64,000 nucleotides of DNA from Obelidium mucronatum (GCA_025765595.1 JAIVFH010000150.1:1-64000); one strand, 5' to 3'. Positions 53,404 to 64,000 are shown, numbered from the stretch's first letter. Notes: a model not told the origin generated them from the sequence alone. A program made the numbers and translations.

Positions 53404-54485
53404 ATGATAGCCAACATCCTCTCCCTCACTCTTGCCGCCCAAGCAGTCCTTGCTTTCGCTCCAGTCAACGACGGCCACAACAAAGCCGCCTACGGAGGTC
53501 CCTTAGTCTACGGCGGCGGCCGCCTCCTCCCCAACGCCAAAATCTACCCAGTCTACGTCGGAAACGCCCGCGACCAAGCCAAAACCAACGCCTTCTACGC
53601 CAGCATCGGGGGCTCCGCCCACTACTCCATGCTCACCGAATACAACACCAACGGCTACCAATTCGGCCCCTCCCAATTCGTGAAATCCTTCACAGGCAGC
53701 GTTTCCGGTGGAACCGATCCAGCCGCCGTCGTCAAGACCCTCTTGGCGTCCGGCGTGGTCGGCCCGATCCCTGCGGATGCTTACTTCCCTGTTCACTATG
53801 GTCCTGAATACGATGCCAGTGTGGCGAGCAGTTGTTCCTCGTACTGTGCGTATCACGCGTCGTTTACTTATAATGGACAGAAGGTTGCGTATGCAATGAT
53901 GCCGGATTGTTCTGCGACGACGTGTCATAATGGGTATCCGGGGCCTACTCAGTTTGATTCCATGACGTGTATTGCGGCTCATGAGTTGTTGGAGGCGGTT
54001 ACTGACCCGGATCCTACGTCGGGATGGAATGGGAATGGTGAGATTGGGGATATTTGTTATGGACAATGTGGCGGTGTTGTTGGTAAGAACTGTAGAGTTG
54101 TGAACTGTGAGAAAACATTCGGCTGATATTTTTTTGATATTTATTAGGTGGAGACGGTGCAACCATCAATGTTCAATACGAATACTCTAACCGTGAAAAG
54201 AAGTGTATTCTTAACCCAAGCGGTGTGGTAACCAAGACCACAACAACGACTACAACCACAACCAAGGCCGCTACCACCACCACCACCAAAGCCGGCACTA
54301 CTACAACCACCACCACCACAAAGCCTGTCACAAAGACTACCACCAAGGCCGCTACCACCACCACTGGTTCTTCTGGTGGCCCAGTTGTTGGTGGTGCTTG
54401 TACCCAAGGTGTTTCGCAGTGCTCTGCTGGGACAATGTACTACTGCCAAGGAAGCAAGTGGATTGTTTGGTACGTTGGCTGTTGA
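53404..54485 (+). CDS. Secreted protein with HELLEAVTDP motif, Thr-rich linker and Cys-rich tail
   Basis: Two exons (53404-54082 and 54148-54485) give 338 aa. A signal peptide (residues 1-18) is followed by 'GGRLLPNAKIYPVYVGNA', 'CSSYCAYHASFTYNGQKVAYAM' and 'MTCIAAHELLEAVTDP', then 'GEIGDICYGQCGG'. The His-Glu pair and the style resemble EXORDIUM/Phi-1-like or metallopeptidase-like secreted proteins; enzyme activity is unproven. A Thr/Lys linker (likely O-glycosylated) leads to a short module 'CTQGVSQCSAGTMYYCQGSKW', which looks like a carbohydrate-binding tail common in chytrid secreted proteins. The first 350 bp use mostly C-ending codons, the rest are AT-richer. Confidence 0.65.
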
Positions 54486-55399
54486 AAAAAGATTCGTCAA
54501 ACAGAGTTGGAGGGGGTTTGTTTTTTTTTTGGAGCCATCTATGACCTTTTGAGAGAATAAAAAGACGAAGTAGTATTAAATAACTTTTGGATTTTATTAA
54601 AACTTGAATATAACAACTCAAGTTCACACCCTTTATTTAGTCGCAGGCGGAAGAAATTTCACTGTAATCCAGAATACTATTTACGAATAAAATTCTTGAG
54701 GGATTGTTTTTAGACTCTTTTTAGATTTTGGGCTTTGACAAAATTTTTCAAACTCCGCCATGATGGACCGGCAAAGCGACCGCCTCACGGCTTTGGAACC
54801 TGAAAAAAGTTTTTCAACTTCCGCGATGGGTGAGAAATGTAAGATTTTTCTTGACTTGCAGTTTGAAGAACTTTGGGTAAGTTCGTAAGAAATTTTTTTT
54901 TTTAATGTAATCAACGATTAATTTCTGTTTTTACGCTTTGCGTTGTCCATCTTCCGCGATTTTGTATCCCTGAATCACTACTGCATCAGAAAGAGAAAGA
55001 GTCTTTTTTGATGACCGTTGACCCACGCGTCGGAAACTTTAAACAGATATTAGAACCAGTACACTTACTCTTGATGCAATCGCCAGGCTGAGAGACTTCA
55101 GCGCCAGTGAAAATCATGTTCACAGCAAGGCAAAAAGGAGGGAGGCATGGAATTGGCAAAACGAAGTAAAGAAGCATTTACTGGAACGATGGATAAGACA
55201 GCGGCAATTGACGTGACGGCAGGGAAATCCCAAGAACTGCGCCGCACAGTTCAACTTTCGCTGCCGCATTGGGCGGGCGTTCAATCAAATCATTGAAATC
55301 AAGGATTTTTTTTGCACAGGAACTTGCCCTAGACACCATCACTCTCAAATTCTCAAACAACAAGCACAGTATTATTGAGATAAAAGACACGGAAAGAAC
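54486..55399. other. Low-confidence region with decayed coding traces
   Basis: The minus strand between 55390 and 54986 has short frames: 'ERPPNAAAKVELCGAVLGISLP' and, in another frame, 'VNMIFTGAEVSQPGD'. These faintly recall the PGD region of M17 leucyl aminopeptidases. No complete catalytic motif is present, so I treat it as a possible decayed fragment only. The rest is AT-rich. Confidence 0.25.
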
Positions 55400-56086
55400 T
55401 TAAACTCTGAATGCACTCAAAATAGTACTACACTGTTCGCCAAAAGCGGCCGCATTTGACTTGAACCACTTGTTACCAGCGGCAATTTGATCCTCGGCAC
55501 AGCCCTTCTCCACACACAAGCCGTCGCCTTCCCCGGCACCCTCGGACATGTTGTTCACGTGCATGCAGATGGACGCCAGAGACGACTTGTCCAGCAGCGC
55601 GTCGCTCACCAGACACGAGGCGAAGCACGGCGGCGTGTTTGCGAGCATGCCGTAGGCGGCCAGGATGGCGACGGTGTTTCCGAACAAGTGGTACTTTTCG
55701 CCGTCGACGGGGCGCGCGGCGTCGTAGACGCGCGCAGACAGCTGCTCTTCCGACACGCCGAAGCACGCGGACGCGACGCCCTTCGCGAACGCCGCGTCGA
55801 GCAGCGCCGCCGCCGCGCGCGGAAGCTCAGCGGCGCCGCACGCCGTCTGCAGACACGTCGCCACGAAGCCGACGCTGCGGCCCGTCGTGCCGCCGATCAG
55901 GTAGCACACTTCGGGGATGCCCGCCAGTGGCTTCGGCGCGTGCTGAGCCCCGAGGGTAATGAGGCACTGCGTGAGGCACGCGGGTGCCGCGGCGAGCGCC
56001 GCAGTGGCGGCATCGGAGGCGGGCGTTGGTTCGGCGACGGGCGCTGCGAATACACTGGCGGCGAGGAGAAGGAGCAACGATTTCAT
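55400..56086 (-). CDS. Secreted CFEM-like cysteine-rich protein
   Basis: The 228-aa protein starts with a signal peptide ('MKSLLLLLAASVFAAPV'). It has two Cys-rich halves: 'CLTQCLITLG', 'CYLIGGTTG', 'CLQTACGAAELP' and then 'CFASCLVSDALLD', 'ICMHVNN', 'GLCVEKGCAEDQI', 'EQC'. The spacing resembles fungal CFEM domains, known for heme or surface roles, but Cys pairing and the iron-binding Asp cannot be confirmed by eye. The central part (about 55640-56050) is far more GC-rich than its neighbours, with many CG-ending codons. Confidence 0.55.
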   Translation of the reverse strand: MKSLLLLLAASVFAAPVAEPTPASDAATAALAAAPACLTQCLITLGAQHAPKPLAGIPEVCYLIGGTTGRSVGFVATCLQTACGAAELPRAAAALLDAAFAKGVASACFGVSEEQLSARVYDAARPVDGEKYHLFGNTVAILAAYGMLANTPPCFASCLVSDALLDKSSLASICMHVNNMSEGAGEGDGLCVEKGCAEDQIAAGNKWFKSNAAAFGEQCSTILSAFRV

Positions 56087-56511
56087 GGTCTGGTAATATT
56101 CCGTCAGCGCTATTATTTTGCGGCTTATACATCTTGGTACTAAGTACTTACATTCGTGTGTTGAAGGATGATTTTTGCGACGCGTTTGTTTGTTTGGAGA
56201 ATTGTCAGACAGTACTAAGGTTCAATACCACAACTGAACAACAAACGAATGCAAATCAGCTAATAATAAAGCAATCTTTACTTCACTTTGTATATGACTC
56301 CAAAATTATTATTGAACTGGAGCTGATTTTGGGGATCATGGGATCTTATGGAAATTTGGCAGTGTACGCGAAGGGTTCATCGAATCATAACTTCAGCAAT
56401 ACCAGAAAGAATGCCGTAATGGCTGTTGGTGGAATAAGTTTGAAGGCATGCGGTAGACTTTCTGAAAGTGTTCAACGGGTTGACAGAGTTTTGCGGTTGA
56501 TCGTAAAACAA
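56087..56511. other. Intergenic region
   Basis: This AT-rich sequence has no recognisable gene upstream of the BTB pseudogene. Open frames here have no family features. Confidence 0.4.
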
Positions 56512-57229
56512 TGCCCAACCAGCCCGAATCCTCTTTGCTCCTCTGCGACGCCACAAGTCCCGTGTCAATTCTCGCCGCAATCCACGGCGATAAAAATTTT
56601 GCCGATGTTGTTCTTTGCTGTATATCTACACGGGCTCGGTCTCGTTCCCCCAACATCTCCTTATAAAAGTGGCTTTATTTGCGGATCAAATTCTACTGGA
56701 AAGATTGAAGCTTTTGTGTTTGAAGCATCTCTCGTCTTTCGCTGGCATCACTCCAAGCAATGCCCTTCATTTTTACGTATTCTGCGAGGAAATTCGGGCT
56801 GAAAAGACTAAAGAAACGGTCATTGATAGTGATGTCCAACAATATGAGCGAGTTGTTTGGTGGCTGGGCGCGAATTTCTTCCAGAGTTGAGCGTGGATCG
56901 CCGAGTTTCTTCTCACCTGCCCATTGCTATTAGGAGCGGCATGTGAAGATACTATAGCACCACTCATTATCTATCAAAAAACCGCCACTGGAAGAATAAT
57001 CGGAGAATGCAAAGTACCAAGATCTTTTCGACAACGGCTACCATTTTGTGTTTTATGTGGATGCAGACATGAAATGTACATTTTCACCCTTACAGATAAT
57101 GCATTTTTTTTTTGGCTTGATGGGAATAACGTGTCGCTTGAATCTTGGGCTTGGATACGATGCAAAGCCTGCAAGAGTTTTTTAGGTTCCTGCATTCGAA
57201 CTGAAAATGGGGGGGATGCGAAGCGTTGA
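56512..57229 (+). pseudogene. Decayed BTB-domain gene
   Basis: Pieces of the local BTB family occur in different frames. 'HGDKNFADVVLCC' lies near 56585. 'IYTGSVSFPQHLLIKVALFADQILLERLKLLCL' (two adjoining stretches, near 56620-56720) corresponds to 'LYTGAATIPQALLIKVALFANQYLLDGL' of the gene at 45806. 'GITPSNALHFYVFCEE' follows. The part between the first and second block is missing, and later sequence (to 57229) is only weakly reminiscent of the family. There is no intact frame. Confidence 0.6.
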
Positions 57230-57772
57230 TTGAGGCTTATGGAGATTTACGTTATTTAAATTAATCTGTTTTGATGGCATATAAAGTTTTAATGGCGTTG
57301 TGACGTCCACTCTAGGGGTGGTCACTTTTGTTTTTCAAAGTCTCGAAAAGCCTTTTTTGGGGATGTCGAAAAACAGCTTTTCAATTGAAAAGCGAGACCA
57401 AGGCAGCTTTTCGTTTTTGTTTTTCAATCCGGCACCAAAAACGCTTTTGGAACCATTTCAACCATAGCTTGCACCAACAGCAAAATCAAACAATGATGAC
57501 ATACTCACAATCACTGTCAGAACACGCTATCATATGAGCCGCTTCCGCGTCATTTTGTGTATGAATGTCAATAAAGTGTTCTAGAGACTGTAGCAAGTGC
57601 GGTTACTCACTGAGAACTTGCATGTTTCAAGGTGAACTTTGACCGGCCTCTTTGCGAAAAACGCTTTTCATGACCTCCAAATTCTGCTTTTTTCAAAACC
57701 TTCTATTTCCCAACATTGACCACCCCCAAGTGATGCCGGAAAAAGTTTCTTTCGTTTTCAAACATCACCAAA
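57230..57772. other. Intergenic region with repeated GCTTTTC/GAAAAGC words
   Basis: Several copies of AGCTTTTC or its complement lie at 57345-57460, including a perfect 18-bp palindrome at 57376-57393. No gene is seen. Confidence 0.5.
57376..57393. repeat. 18-bp perfect palindrome
   Basis: The sequence GCTTTTCAATTGAAAAGC equals its own reverse complement. It may be a protein-binding site or chance in an AT-rich region; nothing else identifies it. Confidence 0.6.
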
Positions 57773-58614
57773 ATGACTGCCACAGCCTCCCGCGTAGCCA
57801 TATTTTGGGATTACGAAAACTGCCAGGTACCAAAACTCGCGCAAGGCTACGACGTTGTTGGTCGCATTCGCAAAGTTGTTGGTCCTCAATTTGGACCAAT
57901 CACATGCTTCCGAGCGTATTTGGACATCACTCGCTACTCCCCACAAGCTATTCTTCAACTATCAAGATCGAACGTAGATGTCCTTCATTGCCCACACGAC
58001 AAGGAAAAGGATATTGCTGACTTCAAGTTGCTGGTCGATATGCTCTCTTTTGCCATTGACTTCCCCCCCACCTGCAACGATTGTTTTGATTAGTGGAGAC
58101 AAGGATTTTAGCAATGGACTGGGGGCATTGTCCAGCAGAGGGTACAAGGTGGTATTGATCACGCACAACGCAACACCTGTTATGGAAGCTCAAGCAGAAG
58201 TTGTCCTAGACTGGAAACTTGATGTTTTAGGCGGTGGTGTCAACGAGGCTGTGGAGGATGTTGATGCTGACGTGTTTCACGGCAGGCCATACAGCGAAAC
58301 TGCCCCCCCCCCCAGCGAACGAAAACGTCGCTATTGCAGAAGCTATGAGATCGGACTTCTTTAAGCCTCTCGTGGATGCTCTTGTGGAAGAGTACAATGT
58401 GGAAATAACTCAGCCGCGATGTAGCAAAGTTGGCGCTGAGTTGAAGAGGAAGATTCCGACAATTTACACACGAGGTCATGCGCGTGACTTAAAGGATTTG
58501 ACGCGAAGAGCCCAAGAGGCAGGAATTGTGGAGCTTGGTGGGGAAAGTGGCTTTGCCTGGGTTTCTCTCTCGCAACCCGTTTTGAAATTGTTGCACCACA
58601 GCAAAGAAGAATAA
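57773..58614 (+). CDS. NYN-domain RNase-like protein with C-terminal LOTUS-like domain
   Basis: The N-terminal NYN domain shows 'VAIFWDYENCQVP', 'HDKEKDIADFKLLVDM' and 'VLISGDKDFSNGLGALSSRGYKV', the spaced Asp residues of PIN-like metal nucleases (MARF1/limkain type). The C-terminal part ('FFKPLVDALVEEY', 'VGAELKRKIPTIYTRG', 'RRAQEAGIVELGG') looks like an OST-HTH/LOTUS winged helix. It is likely an RNA nuclease or RNA-binding factor. Two frame breaks occur, both in poly(C): C7 at 58063-58069 and C11 at 58303-58313. Dropping one C at each site gives a single frame of about 280 aa, so both are probably homopolymer errors. Confidence 0.75.
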
Positions 58615-58695
58615 ATAACAAGTGTATAGATGATTTGTAAGAAAAAAACGTGGCAGAGTAAGAGCAAGAACAATAATAAGAAAACTTGACCTAAC

Positions 58696-61600
58696 ATGGG
58701 ACCCAACCGCCAACCACGAAAGTCAAACAAACACAAAAGCAACACGAAAGAAGGCAAAAAGAAGAGCAAAAAGAGTTCACCAAAGAAGCCAGAAAAGGAC
58801 AAGCGGAAAAACTACAAGGAGAAACTGGTTGAAGCATTGAAGGCAAAGTCAAAGTTGCGAGAAGGCCTCCCCCAACTGTCTCTGGACCGCAACACCATCA
58901 ACAGACTCAGTCACATTCTCGACAAGTATGAACGGGCAAAGAGGGTGTTTGGAATGGAAATGGTGGGAGAAGACGAGGATGATGATGATGAAAGTGAAGA
59001 CCTTGAAAACATGGACGATGACGAGCTTGAACGCTGGATTAGCGAGAATGTGAAGGATTTTGATGATTTTGATGATGAAGATTCGAGTGATGAAAGCGGC
59101 TCAGAGAGTGACGATGATGTCGATGAAGATGATGATGAACTCGATGCTGAAATACTCAAGGATTTCAGGGTAAGGCATTCATTCCTTGCGCGCCGTGTTC
59201 GATAAAGCCCTTGCTTTATGACAGGACAACATGGACCGAGATTCTGATGAGTTCGAATACGAAGTAGATGACATTGAAGAGTTGGAAGGAGACGCGTTTG
59301 TTGACGAAGACGATATTCCCGAACCACCGCCAGATTTCCTTGAAAGCAATCTATCAGCAGCAGCAAATGATGTGGTTTCATTCCAAGATCTTACGTGGCT
59401 CCAAAGTCTTGGCTTTCCTCAATCGCGTGCTGTCAAGGCCCTGAAAGGTAAAACTTGAGAGTTCAGTAATGGCGTCTCATTCTCAAAATTAACACGAATT
59501 CTGCTAGCTATTGGGGATAAAGATCCCCTCGAAGCGGTGCGCTTCCTTTACAACATTGCGCTCGGAAAACCAGGCGCCTCTGCGCCGTCAGGGCCGGAAA
59601 GTCTATCCCTTTTTGGAATTTCGGTACCTGAAATGCTTGCAACTCGACAAGAAGAAGCAATTGTGTTGTCGTCCATGTTTGGAGATGATTTCGAAGCCGT
59701 ATCTGACTCTCTTTGGAGAATTCATGTCGATGCTGCAATCCCTTCTGAGTTTCTATCAAAGTTTGGGCGGCAAGGGGCCTTAGTATCTAATGTACCGCAG
59801 CAGTTTATTGAGATTTATTTTACGGAAGACTGTGTGTATCCCTACGAGACTCCGATTGTTGTTTTTCAGGATGAATCTGGTGAGGAGGAACCCTTTTTCG
59901 GTTTCTAAATATTCTTTGCGTGATTTTAACCAATTTGATTTTCAAAATATTGTTACCAGAACGCCTCGCATCTCGCTACGTCTTGGCCATATCACTCGCC
60001 TTACAGGCCGCCACTCGCAATTGGATTGGCCAATCAATGGCATTTGACCTTGTTTCATGGTTGCAGTCAGCCGAAGAAGTCAGAAATCTTCTCATGAATC
60101 CCCCACAAGAATATTTAAAACTTGCGCAGGACGATGGGTCAACTGCTACCATCGATTGGCCTCGCATCGCCTTCCACAGCAAAAGCTTCCACAAAGCAGC
60201 CCAGTGCAAAAACTTCGGGACCGCTTCCGAGGTATCATCAACTGGGGCCTGGAGTTGGAGTGGCTGTTACTTTGAAGAAGGACCAAGGAAGTGGGAGAAC
60301 GGTCAATGGCTTTGTTCAAGACAGTTGAGTTCCCTATCTATGATGCCCAGCTGTTCTAGTTTCTCACTCAACCGTTCTCACTCAACCGTTTCTGTGTGAC
60401 CCAGTTTTAACAGCTGGAGATCATCCTCGTGGAATTAAAGTCCGAATGCGCGATGGACAAGTCGGCAGAGTCCAGTTTTTAACAGGTCTCCAGTATCAGC
60501 AACAACCTGCTCCTGTCAAGAAAAATACAGCAACGGCAGCAGCAGGCAAACAAGGATAAGTACCAATAGTCTTCCCTCCGGTTTCAAAAACATGTCTCTC
60601 GTGGATTCTCCCAAAGCAAATTTCAAAAAGCTTCGAGATTCAGTTTAAAAATGTGCCTGAAAAACCTTTTATCACGGGTCTAGCTGCAGCAGGGTCACAG
60701 CAACAGGCTCGGTCAAGAAGCCCTTCACCTATCCGTGCAACAACCATAACCGCAACCCCGAGAAAAACCAAAACTTTTCAATCTCGGATTCCTGAATCCC
60801 AGCTTAAATCAATTCAGCAAAGAGATATTGGTTGGATTTCAAGCCCAGCAAAAGAAGGAAGCGTATATCAAAATGAAGGCTCAGAGAGAAGGGCTTCCCG
60901 CGTTTCAGTTGAGAGAAACTGTTTTGAAAACAATTCGCGAGAATCGAGTGGTGATTGTGAGTGGAGGTAAGCGAGACATTCTTGGTTGTGAGTCTTCTAG
61001 TCTAAATACTTTACACCCGTTTTTCCAATCCAATAGAAACGGGATGTGGAAAGAGTACACAAGTCCCACAATTCATTCTGGATGACGCCATTCTCAAATC
61101 TCAAGGTGCCCGTTGTAAAATCCTGGTGACTCAGCCACGTAGAATAAGTGCCATTGGTCTCGCGGACCGTGTTCTCTTCAGAACGCGGTGAGATCATGGG
61201 GAATAGCGTCGGCTATCACATTCGATTGGAAAACAAAATGAGCGATGCGACGAGGATTCTGTTTTGTACGACTGGGATTCTGTTGAGGCGGTTGGAGGAA
61301 GGTCCAGACGGGGAAGGAGTGGATGGTGGGATTGATGATGTTAGTCATATTATTGTCGACGAAGGTGAGAAGAGACTGCTTTTTTTCAAATCACCGCGGC
61401 TGATGCCTTTAATTGTCAATAGTCCACGAAAGGAGCTTGGATAGTGATTTTTTGTTGATGGTTTTGAAAGACTTGTTGGAAGTTCGGTACCTATACTCGC
61501 GTTTTTTTAATTTTGCTTCTCATTTATCACTGGAAATTATAGCTCATTCGTTTAAAATCAACAGGCATCGACTTGAAGATTATCTTGATGAGCGCGACTC

Positions 61601-64000
61601 TCAATGCCGGGCTTTTTGCGTCGTACTTTTCAGGAGCGCCGACTGTTCACATTCCTGGGCGAACTTTTCCTGTGAATGCTCTGTTTCTTGAAGATGTGTT
61701 GGCGAAAACGAAATATATGCCTGAAGGAAAGGACTTTGCCAGGAAAGGTGGAAAACCAGCCCACCATCAATCTCCTTCGACCCCTGCAAGTGGGACCGGC
61801 AAACCTCAAAAACAAAGCCAACCGCCTGATTCGCCCGGAAACGGAAAGGCAAAGAAAGGAAAAGCTTCCTTCCGAGGGCCAAAAGGAAGAGCATTTGATG
61901 TCGTTTCTGATGAAGAAAGCGGTAGTGATGAAGCATTTGGCGCTGGATACTTCCACCAAAAGTCAAAGCAGATTGACTTTGAGCAACAACGAGACGAAGA
62001 GTTGGATGTTTCTGGTCTTTTGCGCAGGTATCCTAAGCTTGGTGACTCTGGAGCCAAGTCGCTGATGGCGATGGATACTGATAAGATCCAGTATCCGCTT
62101 ATTGAAATTTTGGTTTCTGGAATAATCGACAAGTTGTTGGGCGGTTCCAAAAGAGCTGCTGTTCCTGGAAGCGCACCAGTTCCAGATGTTGGAGAGAGCA
62201 AACCGCAACGAGGCCGCGGTGGTTTCAGGGGAGGGCGAGGAAGTTCTAGGGGTGGACGAGGACGTGGCGGCAAAGCCGGTAGTGCTTCACACCCCGAAGA
62301 TATTTATTATTCAGGGCCAGATGCTGAGGAAGGTTCCGCAAATAGCTCGCAAGCTCCAAACCGCGGAATTTTGATCTTCTTGCCTGGATTTGCCGAAATA
62401 GCGACTCTTCACGAACTGTTACTCCAAAATGCCAAAATCCGATCGGGAACTCAAAATGGGCGGCTTTGTCTTGCATTACATAGCACCCTTTCTTCTGAAG
62501 AACAGATGCGGGTATTCAATCGACCTCCTGATGGATGCGTGAAAGTTGTCATTGCAACAAATGTGGCTGAAACGAGTATCACTATAGATGATGTTGTATT
62601 TGTCATTGACTCTGGGAAAATGAAGCAAACTCAATTTGATCCAATGAAGGGAATGGCTTCTTTGGAGGAATGGTAATAATCCTTTTTTTGGTCTTTTTGT
62701 TTTTAATTTGAGCGAAACTCAGTTGGGTATCCCAAGCCAACGCTACTCAACGTCGCGGTAGAGCCGGTCGTGTTCAAGAAGGAACCTGCATCCACATGTT
62801 CACCTCTCACAAGTTTGCGAATTTAATCGAGCAACAACCACCTGAAATCCATCGAACGCCTTTGGAGCAGATTTGTCTCCGCATCAAGATTCTTCCGTTT
62901 TTGAAGGGTTCGATTGCTCATGTGTTGAGTAAAGTCGTTGAACCACCTTCAAAAGAATCTGTTGAAGCAGCCATTTCCTCTTTGCGTATTTTGAGGGCGC
63001 TGACGCGGGAGGAAGATTTGACACCGCTTGGGTTTCATCTGGGCCGTTTACCTGTCGATGTTCGAGTTGAGTGGAGGTTCGAGTTTCTGATCACAGGTTA
63101 TATAACACTGGATATCCTTTTAGATTGGTAAACTTATTCTTTTTGGCTCAATGTTTGGTTGCCTGGACTCTGTCCTCACAATTGCATCCGCAATGAGTGT
63201 AAAATCGCCTTTTGTCGCCCCTTTTGAAAAACGTGGGCTGGCGGATAAAAAGAAGCAAGAATTTGCGACTGGAATTAGTGACCACTTGACGCTATTGACT
63301 GCATACAATAACTGGCTCGCGGCTCGACGTGATGGATTCCCAGCAGAACGCGCCTTTTTGTATGACAACTTCTTGTCCGGCAAGACGTTATCAATGATTG
63401 CGAGTGTGAAGCGACAACTTGCCGAGCTTTTATCGGATATAGGCTTCATTGGAGTCAAAATCCGGGCCAAGGAGTTGGAGAGGAAGGGAGGGAGAATGTC
63501 GGATGGTGTTGCTGAAGCGTTGGAGGAGAATAAGAGAGGTGATGATCAGGAACTGATCAAGGCAGTTTTGGTGAGTGCGCTTTATCCGAATGTCATCAAG
63601 ATTGAAAGCCCGAGAGGAGGAGGAAAGGCGGCTGCTTCGGCCCAGGAACTTAAGTTGTGGGTGAAGGGGAATGAGGCAGTTTTTATTCATCCCTCGTCGG
63701 TGGTATGTTATCACTTTTTTGTCTTCTGTAGTTGATTTACTGCTGATTTATTCCCTGCTGCAAAATAGAACTGGAAAGTTGGAAAGTATCCCAGCGGATT
63801 CTTGGTTTACCATGAGAAAATCAAGACAACAAAGGTGTATATTAGGGATTGCTCGTGTGTTTCGGCATTCGCGTTAGCCTTTTTTGGTGGGAAACTTACT
63901 TGGGACAAACGGCAACGACTTTTGAACTTGGATGACGGTTGGATTCGGTTCTCTGCCAACCACAAAGAAGCGGCCATTATTGAAGCGACGCGGACTGCGT
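58696..64000 (+). CDS. DHX57: DHX57/YLR419W-like DEAH-box RNA helicase (right end beyond window)
   Basis: A Lys-rich then Asp/Glu-rich N-terminus is followed by a UBA-like part ('[20 protein letters not shown]'), an RWD domain ('[19 protein letters not shown]') and the DEAH core: '[19 protein letters not shown]', '[15 protein letters not shown]', DEVH split by an intron, '[19 protein letters not shown]', '[12 protein letters not shown]', '[16 protein letters not shown]' and 'QRRGRAGRV'. A Lys-rich and RGG-rich insert (about 61740-62280) interrupts the core. HA2/OB parts follow to the window edge. Early exons are 58696-59169, 59225-59447, 59508-59879 and from 59960. One-base breaks occur near 60831, 61174 and at the intron about 61489-61564. 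A YwbE-like gene occupies the space between RWD and helicase. Confidence 0.85.
60134..60559 (+). CDS. YwbE-family (DUF2196) small protein inside the DHX57-like locus
   Basis: Two exons (60134-60323 and 60405-60559) in consistent phase give 114 aa. The core reads '[22 protein letters not shown]' (in two overlapping halves) and, after the intron, '[24 protein letters not shown]', the full YwbE signature. Fungal homologues have a basic N-terminal extension with 'SGPLPR' before the core, seen here. It lies on the same strand as the helicase, between its RWD and DEAH parts, so it is either nested in a helicase intron (about 60076-60643) or inserted as an extra domain. Function of the family is unknown. 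The intron contains a tandem repeat of CTCAACCGTTCTCA-type words at 60363-60391. Confidence 0.75.

Noticed and set aside
54986..55390. Leucyl aminopeptidase (M17) gene
   Set aside because: Only faint similarity around one 'PGD' block, in two frames and without catalytic motifs. It is kept only as a remark on the region.

Overview
The window is eukaryotic nuclear DNA from an early-diverging fungus, most likely a chytrid. This is an inference from gene content: many short introns (about 45-75 nt, GT-AG, often with a CTAAC/CTGAC-like branch site), a Tul1/DSC ubiquitin ligase, a TFB1 TFIIH subunit, an ERG4/ERG24-type sterol reductase, a CRN-like P-loop protein, CFEM-like secreted proteins and a tyrosine-recombinase retrotransposon. 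Genes are tightly packed on both strands, with intergenic gaps of about 30-900 bp. I placed exon borders by eye, checking splice signals and reading phase; treat them as good to a few bases.

Layout. 0.1-14.4 kb: a possible fragment of an unknown family, a sterol reductase, a CRN-like NTPase with a duplicated terminal domain, a 21-exon TPR/MLP1 nuclear-basket protein, DNAJC8 and TFB1. 14.5-23.5 kb: a cluster of Fringe-like glycosyltransferases with C-terminal PAN/Apple-like domains (four complete genes, two broken or mosaic copies). 23.9-30.6 kb: tRNA-Ser(GCT), a RapZ C-terminal-domain protein, a prephenate dehydratase, an SDR oxidoreductase, a shortened UNC93-like protein and TUL1. 30.7-37.7 kb: an ankyrin gene split by a GC-rich DIRS-order retrotransposon (Gag, RT-RNase H, tyrosine recombinase, split direct repeats). 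Removing the element at a TAT trinucleotide restores the ankyrin reading frame. 37.8-42.7 kb: two tandem genes of an unrecognised family, an intact ankyrin paralogue with a C2H2 finger, and a fused chorismate mutase-prephenate dehydratase. 42.8-53.0 kb: APN2, mS37, a BTB-TLDc pair, a ligase with PBZ and SWIM zinc modules, the glycine cleavage H protein and a cytochrome c peroxidase-type enzyme. 53.4-64 kb: two secreted proteins, a BTB pseudogene, a NYN-LOTUS-like protein and a DHX57-like helicase that leaves the right edge and seems to hold a YwbE-type gene in an intron.

Shared themes. The two phenylalanine-pathway genes share intron positions and are paralogues. APN2 and the PBZ-SWIM ligase are both DNA-repair proteins about 4 kb apart. 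Several conserved genes carry a single-base reading-frame break, some in homopolymers. This pattern fits residual assembly indels better than many independent pseudogenes. The strongest candidate for something new is the ligase: its first exon encodes an exact C-x5-C-x6-H-x5-H poly(ADP-ribose)-binding finger, followed by a SWIM finger and a compact ATP-dependent ligase core.
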